The translations under genes were made by a program, and so were the position numbers. Shown one piece after another: positions 46,601 to 55,009 of a stretch of 64,000 nucleotides of DNA. How positions within the stretch are numbered: position 1 is the stretch's first letter; each line of letters opens with the position of its first letter. The notes under the pieces are model-generated. The model did not search any database. It was not told the origin of the DNA and was given only the letters and a program-made list of their open reading frames with translations. This stretch comes from an uncultured Piscinibacter sp. (GTDB lineage: Bacteria > Pseudomonadota > Gammaproteobacteria > Burkholderiales > Burkholderiaceae_C): positions 19,944-83,943 of the forward strand of contig NZ_CALFYO010000013.1 of NCBI RefSeq assembly GCF_937952055.1, read 5' to 3'.

Positions 46601-47709
46601 GCCGCGCGCACCGCCCGCTCCGCGCCGTGCTCGTCCGCCCGCGGATAACCGAAGCAGGCGGACACGGACGGACCCAGGTGGTGGTGCAGGACGTGCCCCC
46701 CGCATCGGGCGATCACGCGCTCGCAGCAGGTGCGGAACGCCGCGATGACCTTGCCCAGGTCCTCCGAGTCGAGGCGGACCGACATCGCGGCGGCGTCGGC
46801 CAGGCTGCACGACAGAAGGGTCACCCAGCGGCTGCCGCCCCCGTACGCCGCCTCAGGCGCGTCGTCGGTGCCAGCTTCGCCCGGCGTCGTCGCCTGCACG
46901 GAAAGCCCGTCCACGCCGAGCGCGCCGCGTGGCCCCGCGGACTCTGCCGTGGGTGGTCGCGTCGTCACCGCCTTCCACTCGTCGGGGCGCAGCGTGTGCG
47001 CGAGCGCTCGCATCTGCGCGTCCGGCTCCAGCCCCAGTTCCCGCTGCAGCGCGTTGCGGTAGCGTTCGAAGTGTTCCAGGGCCGCGCCGCGCGCGCCCTG
47101 TTCGGCCCCGAGGGCGATCAGGGCGCGATGAGCCTTCTCGTGCAGAGGATCGATCGCGAGCATGCGGTGGGCCACCTCGAGCGTCGCATCGACATCCGCA
47201 CGCGCGCCGTGGTGCTCGAGCAGCTTCTCCAGTGCCCTCAGGGCGAGATCCTCGAGCCGCTGACACTCGCCGCGCACCCACTCCTCGAACGCCGAAGAGG
47301 GCAGGCTCGAGCCATCGAGAAAGCGGCCCCGGTAGAGCGACACCGCCTGCTGCAGCGCCTCGATCGTGCCCTCGGCGATCAGCCGCTGGAAGGCGTCGGC
47401 GTCGACCCAGACGGCATCGGGCGACAACGCGATGCGGTCACGATCGGCGACGAGAAGATGCCCCTGCGGGGCGTCGATCGACTTGCGCAACACCGCCAGC
47501 GCCTGGCGCAGGCTGGCCCGCGCCTGGTCCTCGCCGCTGCGATCCCACAGCAGGGTCGCCAGCGTCTCGCGCGAGCGGCCCTGCCCCGGACCCATCGCCA
47601 CGTAGGCGAGGAGGCCGTCGAGCTTGCGGGAATGGAGTCGAATCGGCTCGCCATCCGCCTCTCGCAGGACCTCGAAGCCCCCCAGGACGCGGATCTTCAG
47701 TCGTACCAC
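43606..47709 (-). CDS. BTAD-type regulator with degenerate cyclase and STAND ATPase
   Basis: 1367 aa from GTG 47709 with an AGGAG site. Order: OmpR-like winged helix (1-100) plus BTAD helical domain (about 105-245), as in SARP/AfsR regulators; class III cyclase-like domain (about 292-475); AAA/STAND ATPase with Walker A GEPGIGKSR (K528) and Walker B LMIFEDLHWSD; then a long TPR-like region of about 500 residues ending in an Arg-rich tail. Both cyclase metal aspartates are missing (Ser302 and Pro347 at those places), so this domain should bind a nucleotide or protein rather than make cAMP. Likely a large ATP-dependent transcription regulator; possible targets are the divergent genes at 47.9 kb. 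Confidence 0.9.
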   Translation of the reverse strand: MVRLKIRVLGGFEVLREADGEPIRLHSRKLDGLLAYVAMGPGQGRSRETLATLLWDRSGEDQARASLRQALAVLRKSIDAPQGHLLVADRDRIALSPDAVWVDADAFQRLIAEGTIEALQQAVSLYRGRFLDGSSLPSSAFEEWVRGECQRLEDLALRALEKLLEHHGARADVDATLEVAHRMLAIDPLHEKAHRALIALGAEQGARGAALEHFERYRNALQRELGLEPDAQMRALAHTLRPDEWKAVTTRPPTAESAGPRGALGVDGLSVQATTPGEAGTDDAPEAAYGGGSRWVTLLSCSLADAAAMSVRLDSEDLGKVIAAFRTCCERVIARCGGHVLHHHLGPSVSACFGYPRADEHGAERAVRAALEIVAQVGQLTSLPEPALRTCVGVASGHVVVTERALATGTREITVAGAGSHIVAALRTAAAPGDVLVASSTKTTLGALFECEDLGTRPIEGAAAPVRVWRVLAERHGPNRFAATRASATLAPLVGREEDLDLLARRWRQARAGAGQVVVLVGEPGIGKSRLVEALRQSLRVEPVLQIAYYGSPHHQQSALYPVIRQLESAAGISRSDAPALKLDKLEALLAQAGGNRPGEIPLVADLLSIPADDRYPALDLTPQRRMEKTLETLAAQLVGLTRRQPVLMIFEDLHWSDPTTREFLDRLVESVPSLPVLVLVTHRPGETMPWSGEPHVTSLVIRRLRRSDSEALVAGLAGEAGLPADVLAQIVDKADGVPLFLEELTKHTLDTGHAEDPPTRRAPDAVPDTLQDLLLARLDRLGPARTVAQEAAVIGRRFTYGLLEAVSKLKAPRLQAALARLCEAELVHAQGTPPEASYSFKHALIQEAASASLLRSDRAPLHGRIAVALEERFPEMKDAQPEVIAFHFASAGAMDKAVAYWHKAGELAMRRSAQREAITYFERAVAALDGLPPGAARSGQELALRVLLGQAWVLAAGYAAPEVEAAYRRARDLCEELGDAGHLFFVLLGLWQLYLAKADVARATDVVDRLLPLATRMDSTDFAIEGHVAQLVTLHTRGAFEAELAHANEAIARYDPDAAAGRIQRFGYDGYVIALTGAAWAHWMLGRPDQGLAWGARALETARAIGHPYSLAMATYTVAWLHLYRREADDALRLVEESIALSIEHGFAWPEAYAAPVHGWAQAELGRASQGLETIRKGLAALDGMAHRLWRPQQEGLLAAVLARAGRTGEALDVLERAIEAADRTGDQENAAELHRLKGELTLRQGAPGAAMQAERSFRHAIEIARRQHARSWELRAATSLARLWREQDKGDQARQLLGPLHATFSEGFDTPDLQDAKALLDSLPAGPIPRADQRSVGRSGAAESAAGIAASRRRRMSSAPRRRTR

Positions 47710-47924
47710 CCCAGACTCCTTCCGACCGAGAGTTCACACGTGGCATGCCGCGTGTGCCACCTTTCCCCAACGCGGCCGACCTTCGTGGCTTGTGCCGGCG
47801 CAGTTTACGGAAGTTTTGCGCAATCTTTGCTGTCGATTGATGCCCTCCGACCACCATGGCGCCGGATCCCTTGACGTGCACAGGTGCGGCATTCATCCCG
47901 TCGGGACCCGCAGGAGACGACAAA
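47710..47924. promoter_or_regulatory. Divergent promoter region
   Basis: 215 bp between the GTG of the BTAD regulator (minus) and the GTG of a small membrane protein gene (plus). It contains an AT-richer stretch (about 47808-47842) suited to promoter elements. Autoregulation by the BTAD protein here is plausible. Confidence 0.45.
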
Positions 47925-48239
47925 GTGGCGAAGCACGGACACGCAGCTAATCCCCCGGTCGACCTCGCCGGCCCCGCCTGGCGCGGCGGTTCCGGATCCG
48001 ATCGCGCAGGCAACGCCTTCATCGCGACGGCCGTCGCCGTCGCGATGGGCATCATGCTGGCGGGGATTCTCCTGGACTTCGGGCCGACACATGCCGAGGT
48101 CGCGGGCGCCATGGTGCCGGATCCTCCGGCCACCCGGACCGACACGCCGAACGGCACGACGGTGCCCGACGCCGCCACGGTGTTCGGCCCCGGCCAGCTG
48201 GGCGCGTACATCGTCGAGCCCGAGACACCCACGTTCTGA
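47925..48239 (+). CDS. Small single-span membrane protein
   Basis: 104 aa from GTG 47925, with AGGAG 8-9 nt upstream; the longer frame from 47856 has no ribosome binding site. One membrane helix (NAFIATAVAVAMGIMLAGILL) is followed by a periplasmic Pro/Thr-rich tail. No family recognised. It is 45 bp upstream of the CoA-hydrolase/GNAT gene and probably co-transcribed. Confidence 0.6.
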   Translation: MAKHGHAANPPVDLAGPAWRGGSGSDRAGNAFIATAVAVAMGIMLAGILLDFGPTHAEVAGAMVPDPPATRTDTPNGTTVPDAATVFGPGQLGAYIVEPETPTF

Positions 48240-48284
48240 GCCGGCCGGCGCGCCCACACCATCGAGCCCGCGGCCCGTCCCTGC

Positions 48285-50150
48285 ATGGAGCCCCTGCCGA
48301 TGCCTCCGCCCCGCAGCGCCGGCACGGCGCGACATCTCTGCGCCGAAGAGGCGGCCCGGCTCGTCAAGCCGGGGGACCATGTCTTCATCGGTACGGCCAG
48401 CGCCACGCCTCGAACCATGGTGCGCGCGCTCGAGGCGCTGAAGTCGCCGCCCGCGGACGTGGAGATGATCCACTTCCTCTCCGACGGCGCACTGCGTGTC
48501 GATGACCAGGGGCGCGTCTCGACGGCGTTCCGGCACCGAGCCTTCTTCGTCGGCGCGGAGATGCGCGCGGCGGTGCTCCAGGGCGTCGCCGAATACGTGC
48601 CGGTGCCGATCGCGCGCGTGCCGGAACTGATGCGCAAGGGCCGCATCCGCGTCGACGTGGCCATCGTCCAGGTGACGCCGCCGGACGCCTTCGGCTACGT
48701 GAGCCTGGGGGTTTCGGTGGACGTGGCGGCCGCGGCGATCGAGTGCGCCAAGCTCGTGATCGCCGAGGTCAACCCGGCGCTGCCGTGGACGATGGGCGAC
48801 TCGACGCTGCACATCGGCAAGATCGACTGCCTCGTCGACGTGGCGCCCGAAGTGCCCGAGTACCATCACCCGCCGACGGACGACCAGGTGGTGCACCGCA
48901 TCGCCCGCTACATCGCCGGCACGATCGACGACGGCTCGACGCTGCAGATCGGCATGGGCCGCATCCCGCAGGAAGCGTTGCGCTACCTCGACGATCGCCG
49001 CGACCTGGGCATCCATTCCGACGTCATCACCGACGCGATCCTGCCCCTGCTGGACAAGGGCATTCTCACCGGCGAGCACAAGACGCAGCACCGCGGCAAG
49101 ATCGTCTGCAGCTTCGCGTTCGGCTCGCGCCGGCTGTACGAGACTGTCGATCGCAACGCGCTGTTCTCGTTCCAGCCGATCGAGGCCGTGTGCCATCCCT
49201 ACACGATCTCGGCCCAGCACAGAATGGTGTCGGTGACGCAGGTCTTTGCGATCGACCTGACCGGCCAGGCCTGCTCCGACCAGTTCGCCGGCGAGTTCTA
49301 CGGCGGCATCGCGGCACAGGGCGACTTCCTGCGCGGCGCCTCGCGTTCGGCGGGCGGCAAGGCGATCCTGTGCCTGGCCTCGACCACCGATGACGCAAGC
49401 GTGTCGCGCATCCGGCCGCAACTGCTGGAGGGCGAAGGCGTCTCCATCGCCCGCAGCGACGTGCACTACGTGATCACCGAGTACGGCATCGCCTACCTGT
49501 TCGGCAAGTCGGTGCGTGAACGGGCCATCGCGATGATCGAACTGGCCCACCCCGGTTTCCGGCCCTGGCTGCTCGAGCAGGCCAAGGCGCTCGGCCTCCT
49601 GCCGCCGGAGCAGACGTTGCAGAACATGCGCGCCTACCCGGTGGAGGACGAACGCAGCGTGACGCTGAAGAACGGCCGCGTCGTCATGCTGCGCCCGGCG
49701 CGTGCGTCGGACGCCAACAGCATCCGCGACCTGTTCTTCAAGCTGCCCGACGGCGACATCTACACGCGCTTCTTCCGCCGCGTCCGCGCGCTGTCTTCCG
49801 ACGACATCCGGCGCCTGTGCAACTACAACCAGGAGAGCGAGGTGGGCTTCGTCGCCACCGTCGGCACGCGCGACAACGAAACCATCGTCGGCCAGTGCTG
49901 CTACTTCGTGAACCCATCGTCGAACACGGCGGAGACCGCCTTCCTGGTCGACCCCGAGTGGCAGGGGTGCGGCCTGGGCAGCGCCATGCAGCGCCGACTC
50001 GCCGAACACGCGCAGGCGCGCGGCCTGCGCGGCTTCACCGCCGAGATCCTGCCGCAGAACGCCAAGATGCTCGCCCTGGCCCGCGGCGGCGACGGTGACA
50101 TCACGGTCGAGCGCGACGAGGACTCGGTGATCATCACCGCGCTCTTCTAG
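48285..50150 (+). CDS. Acetyl-CoA hydrolase/transferase fused to GNAT acetyltransferase
   Basis: 621 aa; a start at ATG 48300 is equally possible and has a better spaced GGAG. Residues about 15-450 are the CoA-transferase/acetyl-CoA hydrolase family (LVKPGDHVFIGTASATPRTMV, DGSTLQIGMGRIPQEAL, GFRPWLLEQAKALG near the end of the domain). Residues about 470-615 are a GNAT domain (VMLRPARASDANSIRDLFF, AFLVDPEWQGCGLGSAMQRRLAEHA as the acetyl-CoA loop). This fusion is known in Proteobacteria. It may couple acyl-CoA turnover to protein or small-molecule acetylation. Confidence 0.9.
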   Translation: MEPLPMPPPRSAGTARHLCAEEAARLVKPGDHVFIGTASATPRTMVRALEALKSPPADVEMIHFLSDGALRVDDQGRVSTAFRHRAFFVGAEMRAAVLQGVAEYVPVPIARVPELMRKGRIRVDVAIVQVTPPDAFGYVSLGVSVDVAAAAIECAKLVIAEVNPALPWTMGDSTLHIGKIDCLVDVAPEVPEYHHPPTDDQVVHRIARYIAGTIDDGSTLQIGMGRIPQEALRYLDDRRDLGIHSDVITDAILPLLDKGILTGEHKTQHRGKIVCSFAFGSRRLYETVDRNALFSFQPIEAVCHPYTISAQHRMVSVTQVFAIDLTGQACSDQFAGEFYGGIAAQGDFLRGASRSAGGKAILCLASTTDDASVSRIRPQLLEGEGVSIARSDVHYVITEYGIAYLFGKSVRERAIAMIELAHPGFRPWLLEQAKALGLLPPEQTLQNMRAYPVEDERSVTLKNGRVVMLRPARASDANSIRDLFFKLPDGDIYTRFFRRVRALSSDDIRRLCNYNQESEVGFVATVGTRDNETIVGQCCYFVNPSSNTAETAFLVDPEWQGCGLGSAMQRRLAEHAQARGLRGFTAEILPQNAKMLALARGGDGDITVERDEDSVIITALF

Positions 50151-50170
50151 ACGCTGCCCCGGATCCCTTC

Positions 50171-50190
50171 CGCGCCGCCGGGACGGCGCG
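50171..50190 (+). terminator. Stem-loop after CoA-hydrolase/GNAT gene
   Basis: 7-bp perfect arms (cgcgccg / cggcgcg) with a 6-nt loop, 20 nt after the stop codon. No T-run. Confidence 0.45.
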
Positions 50191-50311
50191 CGGCGACCTG
50201 TAATGCCGCCGAGCATCCGTCGACCCAAGGTCACGCGGATCCGGCCACGGCCGGTCCCGCGAACGGCAACCCCACCCCCATGGCATGCGCATGCACCACC
50301 AGGAGATCGAC

Positions 50312-50599
50312 ATGAACCTGACTTCCCTCGTTCGCGGCGCGACCGTCGCGCTCGCGCTGGCGACCTGCGGCGGCGCCGCGTTCGCCCAAGGCGACACCTA
50401 CTCGCGGCTGTTCGAGATGCAGCAGATGGACCGCAACAAGGACGGCATGGTGTCGAAGGCGGAATACCTCGCCATGGTCGCGAAGGCCTGGGACATGAAG
50501 GCCGCCGAGATGAAGGTCAAGGGACGCATGACCCTGGAGCAACTGCACGAACTCGAGAAGATCCTCGGTCGCTCCGTCGGCGCGCCTTCGGGCACCTGA
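50312..50599 (+). CDS. Secreted EF-hand protein, copy 1
   Basis: 95 aa from ATG 50312 with AGGAG 6 nt upstream. Signal peptide (about 1-26, ending AFAQ). Then one EF-hand calcium loop DRNKDGMVSKAEY and a helical C-terminus with AWDMKAAEMKVKGRMT. Same length, layout and spacing as the gene at 56868-57155, so the two are paralogues. Likely a periplasmic calcium-binding protein. Confidence 0.85.
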   Translation: MNLTSLVRGATVALALATCGGAAFAQGDTYSRLFEMQQMDRNKDGMVSKAEYLAMVAKAWDMKAAEMKVKGRMTLEQLHELEKILGRSVGAPSGT

Positions 50600-50749
50600 G
50601 CCGCGCGGCGTGATGGATTCGTGAGTGTGGTGGACGAGATTGTGAGTCATGGCCGCCATGCGACGGCGACGCACGGGTACCGACGCGATGCGGCACAGGT
50701 CGCCGCGCCGGGGCTCACCCCACCCACCCACACTCACCGAGGACTCACC

Positions 50750-51028
50750 ATGACCCGCAAGCAACTCATCGTCGCGATCGCCCTCACGCTGACCGCCGGC
50801 AGCAGCTTCCACGCCCTGGCGGCCGATGCCGACGGCGCGAAGACGCGAGCGCAGGTGATCGCAGAGATCGCCCCGGCGCGCGCCGACGGAAGCTTCTACG
50901 CCGGGGGCGACGGCACGCCGCGCGGCCTGGCCCGGGCTCGCCTGGCCGAGCGCGAGGCTCGCGAGCGCCAGGCTCGCATCGCGAACGAAGCCCGCGCCGC
51001 CGGCACGCCGTCCCGCAGCGGCAGCTGA
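50750..51028 (+). CDS. Small secreted DUF4148-like protein
   Basis: 92 aa from ATG 50750. Signal peptide (1-25, ending ALAA), then KTRAQVIAEIAPARADGSF, which resembles the TRAQV motif of DUF4148 proteins common in Burkholderiales, and a C-terminal helix rich in Arg, Ala and Glu. Function unknown; expected in the periplasm. No strong ribosome binding site (CGAGGACTCACC precedes the ATG). Confidence 0.7.
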   Translation: MTRKQLIVAIALTLTAGSSFHALAADADGAKTRAQVIAEIAPARADGSFYAGGDGTPRGLARARLAEREARERQARIANEARAAGTPSRSGS

Positions 51029-51046
51029 AGCGCCACCGTCGCGCCT

Positions 51047-51079
51047 GGGCCGGGTCCGCGTCGTTCGCGGGCCCGGCCC
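51047..51079. terminator. Long stem-loop between convergent genes
   Basis: 14-pair stem (gggccgggtccgcg / cgcgggcccggccc; 13 Watson-Crick pairs and one G-T) with a 5-nt loop, followed by ttgcgcttgt. It lies in the 77-bp gap between the DUF4148-like gene and the convergent OlsB-like gene; a strong bidirectional terminator candidate. Confidence 0.7.
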
Positions 51080-51105
51080 TTGCGCTTGTCGGGGCCGCCG
51101 GCTGC

Positions 51106-51891
51106 TCAGCGCAGCGCTCCGACGAATCGGCCGCGACGCTGCAAGGCGCGCAGCATCGGCGCGTGCAGATCGACCAGCGTCAGGAAGTCGATCGTCCTGA
51201 ACTCGCGGTCGATCGCCGGCGGGCCGCAGATTTCGGCGCCGAGCGCCAGGTAGGCAGCGAGCAGCTTGGGAATCTTCGGCGCCTGCGCTGCGGGTGCATC
51301 GAGCGGGCAGGCGAAGCGGGGATGCGGCCAGGTGCGCAGCGCCGGCGCGCTGAGATGCGGCGACAGGCGCTCGTAGGCGGCCGCGCCGGCGGCGCCGTCC
51401 TGCGAGGTCAGCGAGCTGCACCCGATCAGCCAGCGCGCCTGGCGCTCGCGTGCGTAGGCAGCGATGCCATTCCACAGCAGGTTGAGCACCGCGAAGCTGC
51501 GGTGCTCGGCATGGATGCAGGCGCGGCCGAGTTCGACCAGTTCGGCGCGCAGCGGCTCGTAGGGCGTGAAGTCGAATTCGCGCTCGCTGTAATAGCCCCT
51601 GCCGGCCGCGGCGCGCGCGCCGGTCTGCAGCCGGTAGGTGCCGATCACCGCCCCGCTGGGCAGATGCTCGACGAGCAGGTGGTCGCAGCAGGTGTCGAAG
51701 TCATCGGCGTCGAGCCCGGTGGCCCAGGACTCGCTCAGGCCTTCGCGCAGCTCGAGGTTGAAGACGCGGAATCGCAGCGACTGCGCAGCGCGCAGGTCTG
51801 CGGCATCGGCGGCCAGCCGGAGGCGGTAGCTGCGTTCGGCGTTCCCGGCCCTCGCGAGGCCCGGGCTGGCGATCGAGGCGGTGGCATGCAT
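51106..51891 (-). CDS. OlsB-like N-acyltransferase (GNAT)
   Basis: 261 aa from ATG 51891 with a GGAGG site. Acetyltransferase family 5 (ornithine-acyl-ACP acyltransferase type): SLRFRVFNLE near the N-terminus, DDFDTCCDHLLV, VIGTYRLQTG, and the diagnostic ELGRACIHAEHRSFAVLNLLWNGIAAYA. OlsB attaches a 3-hydroxyacyl chain to ornithine as the first step of ornithine lipid synthesis. No OlsA is adjacent, so use for another N-acyl amine is also possible. Divergent from the YHS-DoxX operon. Confidence 0.85.
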   Translation of the reverse strand: MHATASIASPGLARAGNAERSYRLRLAADAADLRAAQSLRFRVFNLELREGLSESWATGLDADDFDTCCDHLLVEHLPSGAVIGTYRLQTGARAAAGRGYYSEREFDFTPYEPLRAELVELGRACIHAEHRSFAVLNLLWNGIAAYARERQARWLIGCSSLTSQDGAAGAAAYERLSPHLSAPALRTWPHPRFACPLDAPAAQAPKIPKLLAAYLALGAEICGPPAIDREFRTIDFLTLVDLHAPMLRALQRRGRFVGALR

Positions 51892-52024
51892 CGGTTCCTC
51901 CTGCGGCCACGGCGGCCGTCACCCGGTGGTCGGCCGTCGATCGGCCGGCTTACAGCCAGCCCCGCTGTAATCCCGCCCGCGCCGTCACGACAGAGCGACA
52001 ACACCCCAACGCAAGAGGCCTGCC

Positions 52025-52486
52025 ATGCTCCGTGCTGTCCACCACCTGCTCGTGGCCGTCGTGGCGACGCTGGGCCTGCAGGCCCAGCCCGCGGCGGCGA
52101 AGGACGACCCGGTCTACACCGGCACCTTCAGCAATGCCGCCGTCGGCGGCTACGACACCGTCGCCTACTTCACCGAGCACAGGCCGGTGAAGGGCGACAA
52201 GCGCTTCGTGCACAGCTGGCAGGGCGCCGAGTGGCGCTTCGCCAGCGCCGAGAACCGCGATCGGTTCGTGGCCATGCCGGAGCGTTATGCGCCGCAGTTC
52301 GGCGGCTACTGCGCCTGGGCGGTGTCGCAGGGCTACACCGCCTCGGGCGACCCGCTGTTCTGGAAGATCGTCGACGACAAGCTCTACCTGAACTACGACG
52401 CCGAGGTGCAGAAGAAGTGGGAACAGGACATCCCCGGCTTCATCGCCAAGGGCCGGCTGAACTGGCCGAAGGTGCTGGGCCAGTGA
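52025..52486 (+). CDS. YHS domain-containing secreted protein
   Basis: 153 aa. Signal peptide (about 1-25) then a YHS-like fold: GGYDTVAYFTEHRPVKGDKRF, HSWQGAEWRFASAENRDRFVAMPERYAPQFGGYCAWAV and LNYDAEVQKKWEQDIPGFIAKG. The single Cys in GGYCAWAV and nearby residues suggest metal or redox binding. First gene of a six-gene plus-strand operon; 10 nt before the DoxX-like gene. Confidence 0.88.
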   Translation: MLRAVHHLLVAVVATLGLQAQPAAAKDDPVYTGTFSNAAVGGYDTVAYFTEHRPVKGDKRFVHSWQGAEWRFASAENRDRFVAMPERYAPQFGGYCAWAVSQGYTASGDPLFWKIVDDKLYLNYDAEVQKKWEQDIPGFIAKGRLNWPKVLGQ

Positions 52487-52496
52487 GGAGCGCAAC

Positions 52497-52988
52497 ATGA
52501 CCGACTCCCGATTCGTCCGCTGGCTCGCCGGCGGCCTCACGCTGTACATCGCGTTCGTCTTCCTGCAGTCGCTGTTCTTCAAGTTCAGCGATTCGCCGGA
52601 GACGCAGTACATCTTCGGCACGCTCGATGCCTGGGGTGCCAGCCTCGGTGTTCCAGGGCTGTTCGCGCCGAGCGGCCCGTTCAGCCAGTACGCGGTCGGC
52701 AGCGCCGAGCTGATCGCGTCTGTGCTGCTGCTGTCCGGGCTGCTGCTGCGGCGCCCGCTCTTGCACGCGGGGGGGGCGCTGCTGGCCATCGGCGTGATCA
52801 GCGGTGCGATCTTCTTCCACCTCTTCACGCCGCTGGGTGTGCAGGTGCGCAACACCGATGGCAGCCTGGACGGCGGCGAGCTGTTCGCCCTGGCCTGCGG
52901 CGTGTGGATCGCGTCGGCCGTGCTGCTGGCGATGCACCGCGGCACCTTCCGCGCGCTGCGGCAGCGGCGCCGCACCGCAGCCGCCTGA
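52497..52988 (+). CDS. DoxX-like membrane protein
   Basis: 163 aa with a GAGGAG site. Four membrane spans (around LTLYIAFVFLQSLFF, AVGSAELIASVLLLSGLLL, ALLAIGVISGAIFFHLFTPLG and ALACGVWIASAVLLAM). The KFSDSPETQYIF loop after the first span is typical of the DoxX/quinol-oxidase-like family. Family members are linked to redox or thiol metabolism in the membrane; precise role unknown. Follows the YHS gene. Confidence 0.85.
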   Translation: MTDSRFVRWLAGGLTLYIAFVFLQSLFFKFSDSPETQYIFGTLDAWGASLGVPGLFAPSGPFSQYAVGSAELIASVLLLSGLLLRRPLLHAGGALLAIGVISGAIFFHLFTPLGVQVRNTDGSLDGGELFALACGVWIASAVLLAMHRGTFRALRQRRRTAAA

Positions 52989-52997
52989 GGCCAGCGC

Positions 52998-54191
52998 ATG
53001 CTGCACGATCGCGCCGGACTGCAGGTCTCGACCGGCCAGCGCGAGGTCGTCGAGGCGATCGATCGCTTCGTCGACGAGCTGCTCAGCCATGGCCAGCAGG
53101 CCGCGATGATCCTCGACGCCGCCGAACGCGACCCCGATGCCACGCTCGCCCAGGCCTGTGCCGCGGCGCTCCACCTGTTCCTGCAGACGAGCGAGGGGGT
53201 GCAACGCGCGCGGCCGTGGCTCGTGCGCGCCAGGACGGCCGCTGCACGCGGGGCGAGCGCGCGCGAGCACCTCCTGCTCGCGGCGCTGGAAGCCTGGGCC
53301 GATGGCCGGCCCCAGGACGCCCTGGCGCATCATGTCGAGATCGCACGCCGCTGGCCGCGCGACCTGCTCAACGCCAAGCTGGCGCAGATCCACCAGCTCG
53401 GGCTCGGCGACCGCGCCGGCATGCATGCGCTCACCGCGCAGATGCTGCAGCACAACGCGCACGTCAGCTACGCCTGGGGCCTGCACGCCTTCGCGCTCGA
53501 GCAGGTCGGCGAGCTGGACGCTGCGCTGCGCGCGGGCGAACGCGCCGTCGCGATGAACGCCGACGACCCGTGGGCGCAGCACGCGGTGGCCCATGTGTTC
53601 GATGCCCGCCGGCAGTTCGAAGACGGCCTGACCTGGATGTGCGCCCATGCGCCGCGCTGGGAACGCTGCTCGAGCTTCATGCTCACGCACAACTGGTGGC
53701 ACGTCGCGCTGCTTCACCTCGCGCGAGGCGACGCCGATGCGGCCCTGCTGCTCTACGACCGGCGCGTCTGGGGCGTGCGCAAGTCCTATGTCCAGGACCA
53801 GGTCAATGCCGTGTCGCTGCTGGCGCGCATCGAGCAGCGCGGCGTCGATGCCGGCTCGCGCTGGAACGACCTGGCCGCGCACGTGCGACCGCGCATCCAC
53901 GACCGCCAGAGCGCCTTCCTCGACCTGCACTTCGCCTATGCGCTGGCGCGCGCCGGCGACGACGAGGCAGTGGCCGAACTGCTCGGCGGCATCGCGGCCA
54001 AAGCGTGTCGCTCGAATGCGCCGGCCTGGCGCGAGCTGGCGCTTCCGGCGGCCCGGGGCGTGGTCGCGCATGCACGACGCCGACTGCGCGAGGCGGCGCA
54101 GGAACTGCAGCCGCTGGCCGCGCGCATGCACTTGCTCGGCGGCAGCACCGCGCAGCAAGGCTGGTTCGCGCAGATGCGCGGCGCGGGATGA
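52998..54191 (+). CDS. TTC38-like tetratricopeptide repeat protein
   Basis: 397 aa, all helical. The segments HNAHVSYAWGLHAFALEQVGELDAA, WAQHAVAHVFDARRQFEDGLTWM and HNWWHVALLHLARGDADAAL are the conserved core of the TTC38 family found in bacteria and animals. No signal peptide. The histidines in these motifs are strikingly conserved in the family and may bind metal. Function unknown. The stop overlaps the next start (ATGA). Confidence 0.85.
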   Translation: MLHDRAGLQVSTGQREVVEAIDRFVDELLSHGQQAAMILDAAERDPDATLAQACAAALHLFLQTSEGVQRARPWLVRARTAAARGASAREHLLLAALEAWADGRPQDALAHHVEIARRWPRDLLNAKLAQIHQLGLGDRAGMHALTAQMLQHNAHVSYAWGLHAFALEQVGELDAALRAGERAVAMNADDPWAQHAVAHVFDARRQFEDGLTWMCAHAPRWERCSSFMLTHNWWHVALLHLARGDADAALLLYDRRVWGVRKSYVQDQVNAVSLLARIEQRGVDAGSRWNDLAAHVRPRIHDRQSAFLDLHFAYALARAGDDEAVAELLGGIAAKACRSNAPAWRELALPAARGVVAHARRRLREAAQELQPLAARMHLLGGSTAQQGWFAQMRGAG

Positions 54192-55009
54192 GCGACCGCA
54201 CTTGGAGCGCGCTGGCCGTGGTGCTGACGACGCTGGGCTGTGCGGCGTACGGGCCGCGCCGCCCGGTGGCCGACACCGCGCCGCTGCGCCGCAGCGTGGC
54301 GGTGCCGGCGTCGCTCGGGGCGACGCTCGGCACGCTGGTGGCTGGCGATCCGCGCGGCCCGCGCGCGCTGCTGGTCCACGGCACGCCCGGATCGGCCGAG
54401 GGTTGGACCGACTACCTGCTCGAGCCGCCGCCGGGCATCGAGCTGGTCGCGCTCGACCGGCCCGGCTTCGGGCGCAGCGGGCCCGACGGCCCGCTGGTGC
54501 GCCTGGCCGATCAGGCCGCCGCGGTCGCCGCCTTGCTGCCCGACGACGGCCGTCGTGCCGTGCTGGTCGGCCACTCGCTCGGCGGGCCGATCGTCGCGCG
54601 CGTGGCTGCCGAACATGCCGATCATGTGGCCGCCGTCGTGCTGCTGGCGGCGTCGCTCGACCCGGCACTCGAGCGCATCCATCGGCTGCAGCGGATCGGC
54701 GCGTGGCCGCCGGTGCAGGCCCTGCTGCCACGCGCGATCCGCAACTCGAATGCCGAGCTGATGGCGCTGCGGCAGCAACTGGTCGATCTCGAGGCACTGC
54801 TGCCGCGCGTGCGCGCGCCGGTGCTGATCGTGCACGGCAGCGACGACGACCTGGTGCCAGTGGCCAACGTGCCCTACCTGCAGGCCCGCCTGAGCGGTGT
54901 GCGCTGCCTGCAGACGCGGCTGCTGCCCGGGCGCAACCACTTTCTGCCGTGGAACGCCGAGCCCGAGGTACGTGCGGCCATCGCCTGGGCCGGAGGCGGG
55001 CCATGCTGA
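54188..55009 (+). CDS. Alpha/beta-hydrolase lipoprotein
   Basis: 273 aa. A lipoprotein signal ends at TTLGCAAY (Cys18). The enzyme has LLVHGTPGSAEGWTDYL as oxyanion region, LDRPGFGRSG, nucleophile Ser in VGHSLGGPIV, Asp in HGSDDDLVP and His in GRNHFLPW: a complete catalytic triad. A membrane-anchored esterase or lipase is expected. It overlaps the TTC38-like and DedA-like genes. Confidence 0.87.
   Translation: MSDRTWSALAVVLTTLGCAAYGPRRPVADTAPLRRSVAVPASLGATLGTLVAGDPRGPRALLVHGTPGSAEGWTDYLLEPPPGIELVALDRPGFGRSGPDGPLVRLADQAAAVAALLPDDGRRAVLVGHSLGGPIVARVAAEHADHVAAVVLLAASLDPALERIHRLQRIGAWPPVQALLPRAIRNSNAELMALRQQLVDLEALLPRVRAPVLIVHGSDDDLVPVANVPYLQARLSGVRCLQTRLLPGRNHFLPWNAEPEVRAAIAWAGGGPC

Noticed and set aside
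43801..47874. A 1357-codon open frame on the plus strand opposite the BTAD regulator gene
   Set aside because: It is a mirror frame of a GC-rich gene: rich in Arg, His, Gln and Leu, no domain, while the minus-strand frame has clear domains in order.
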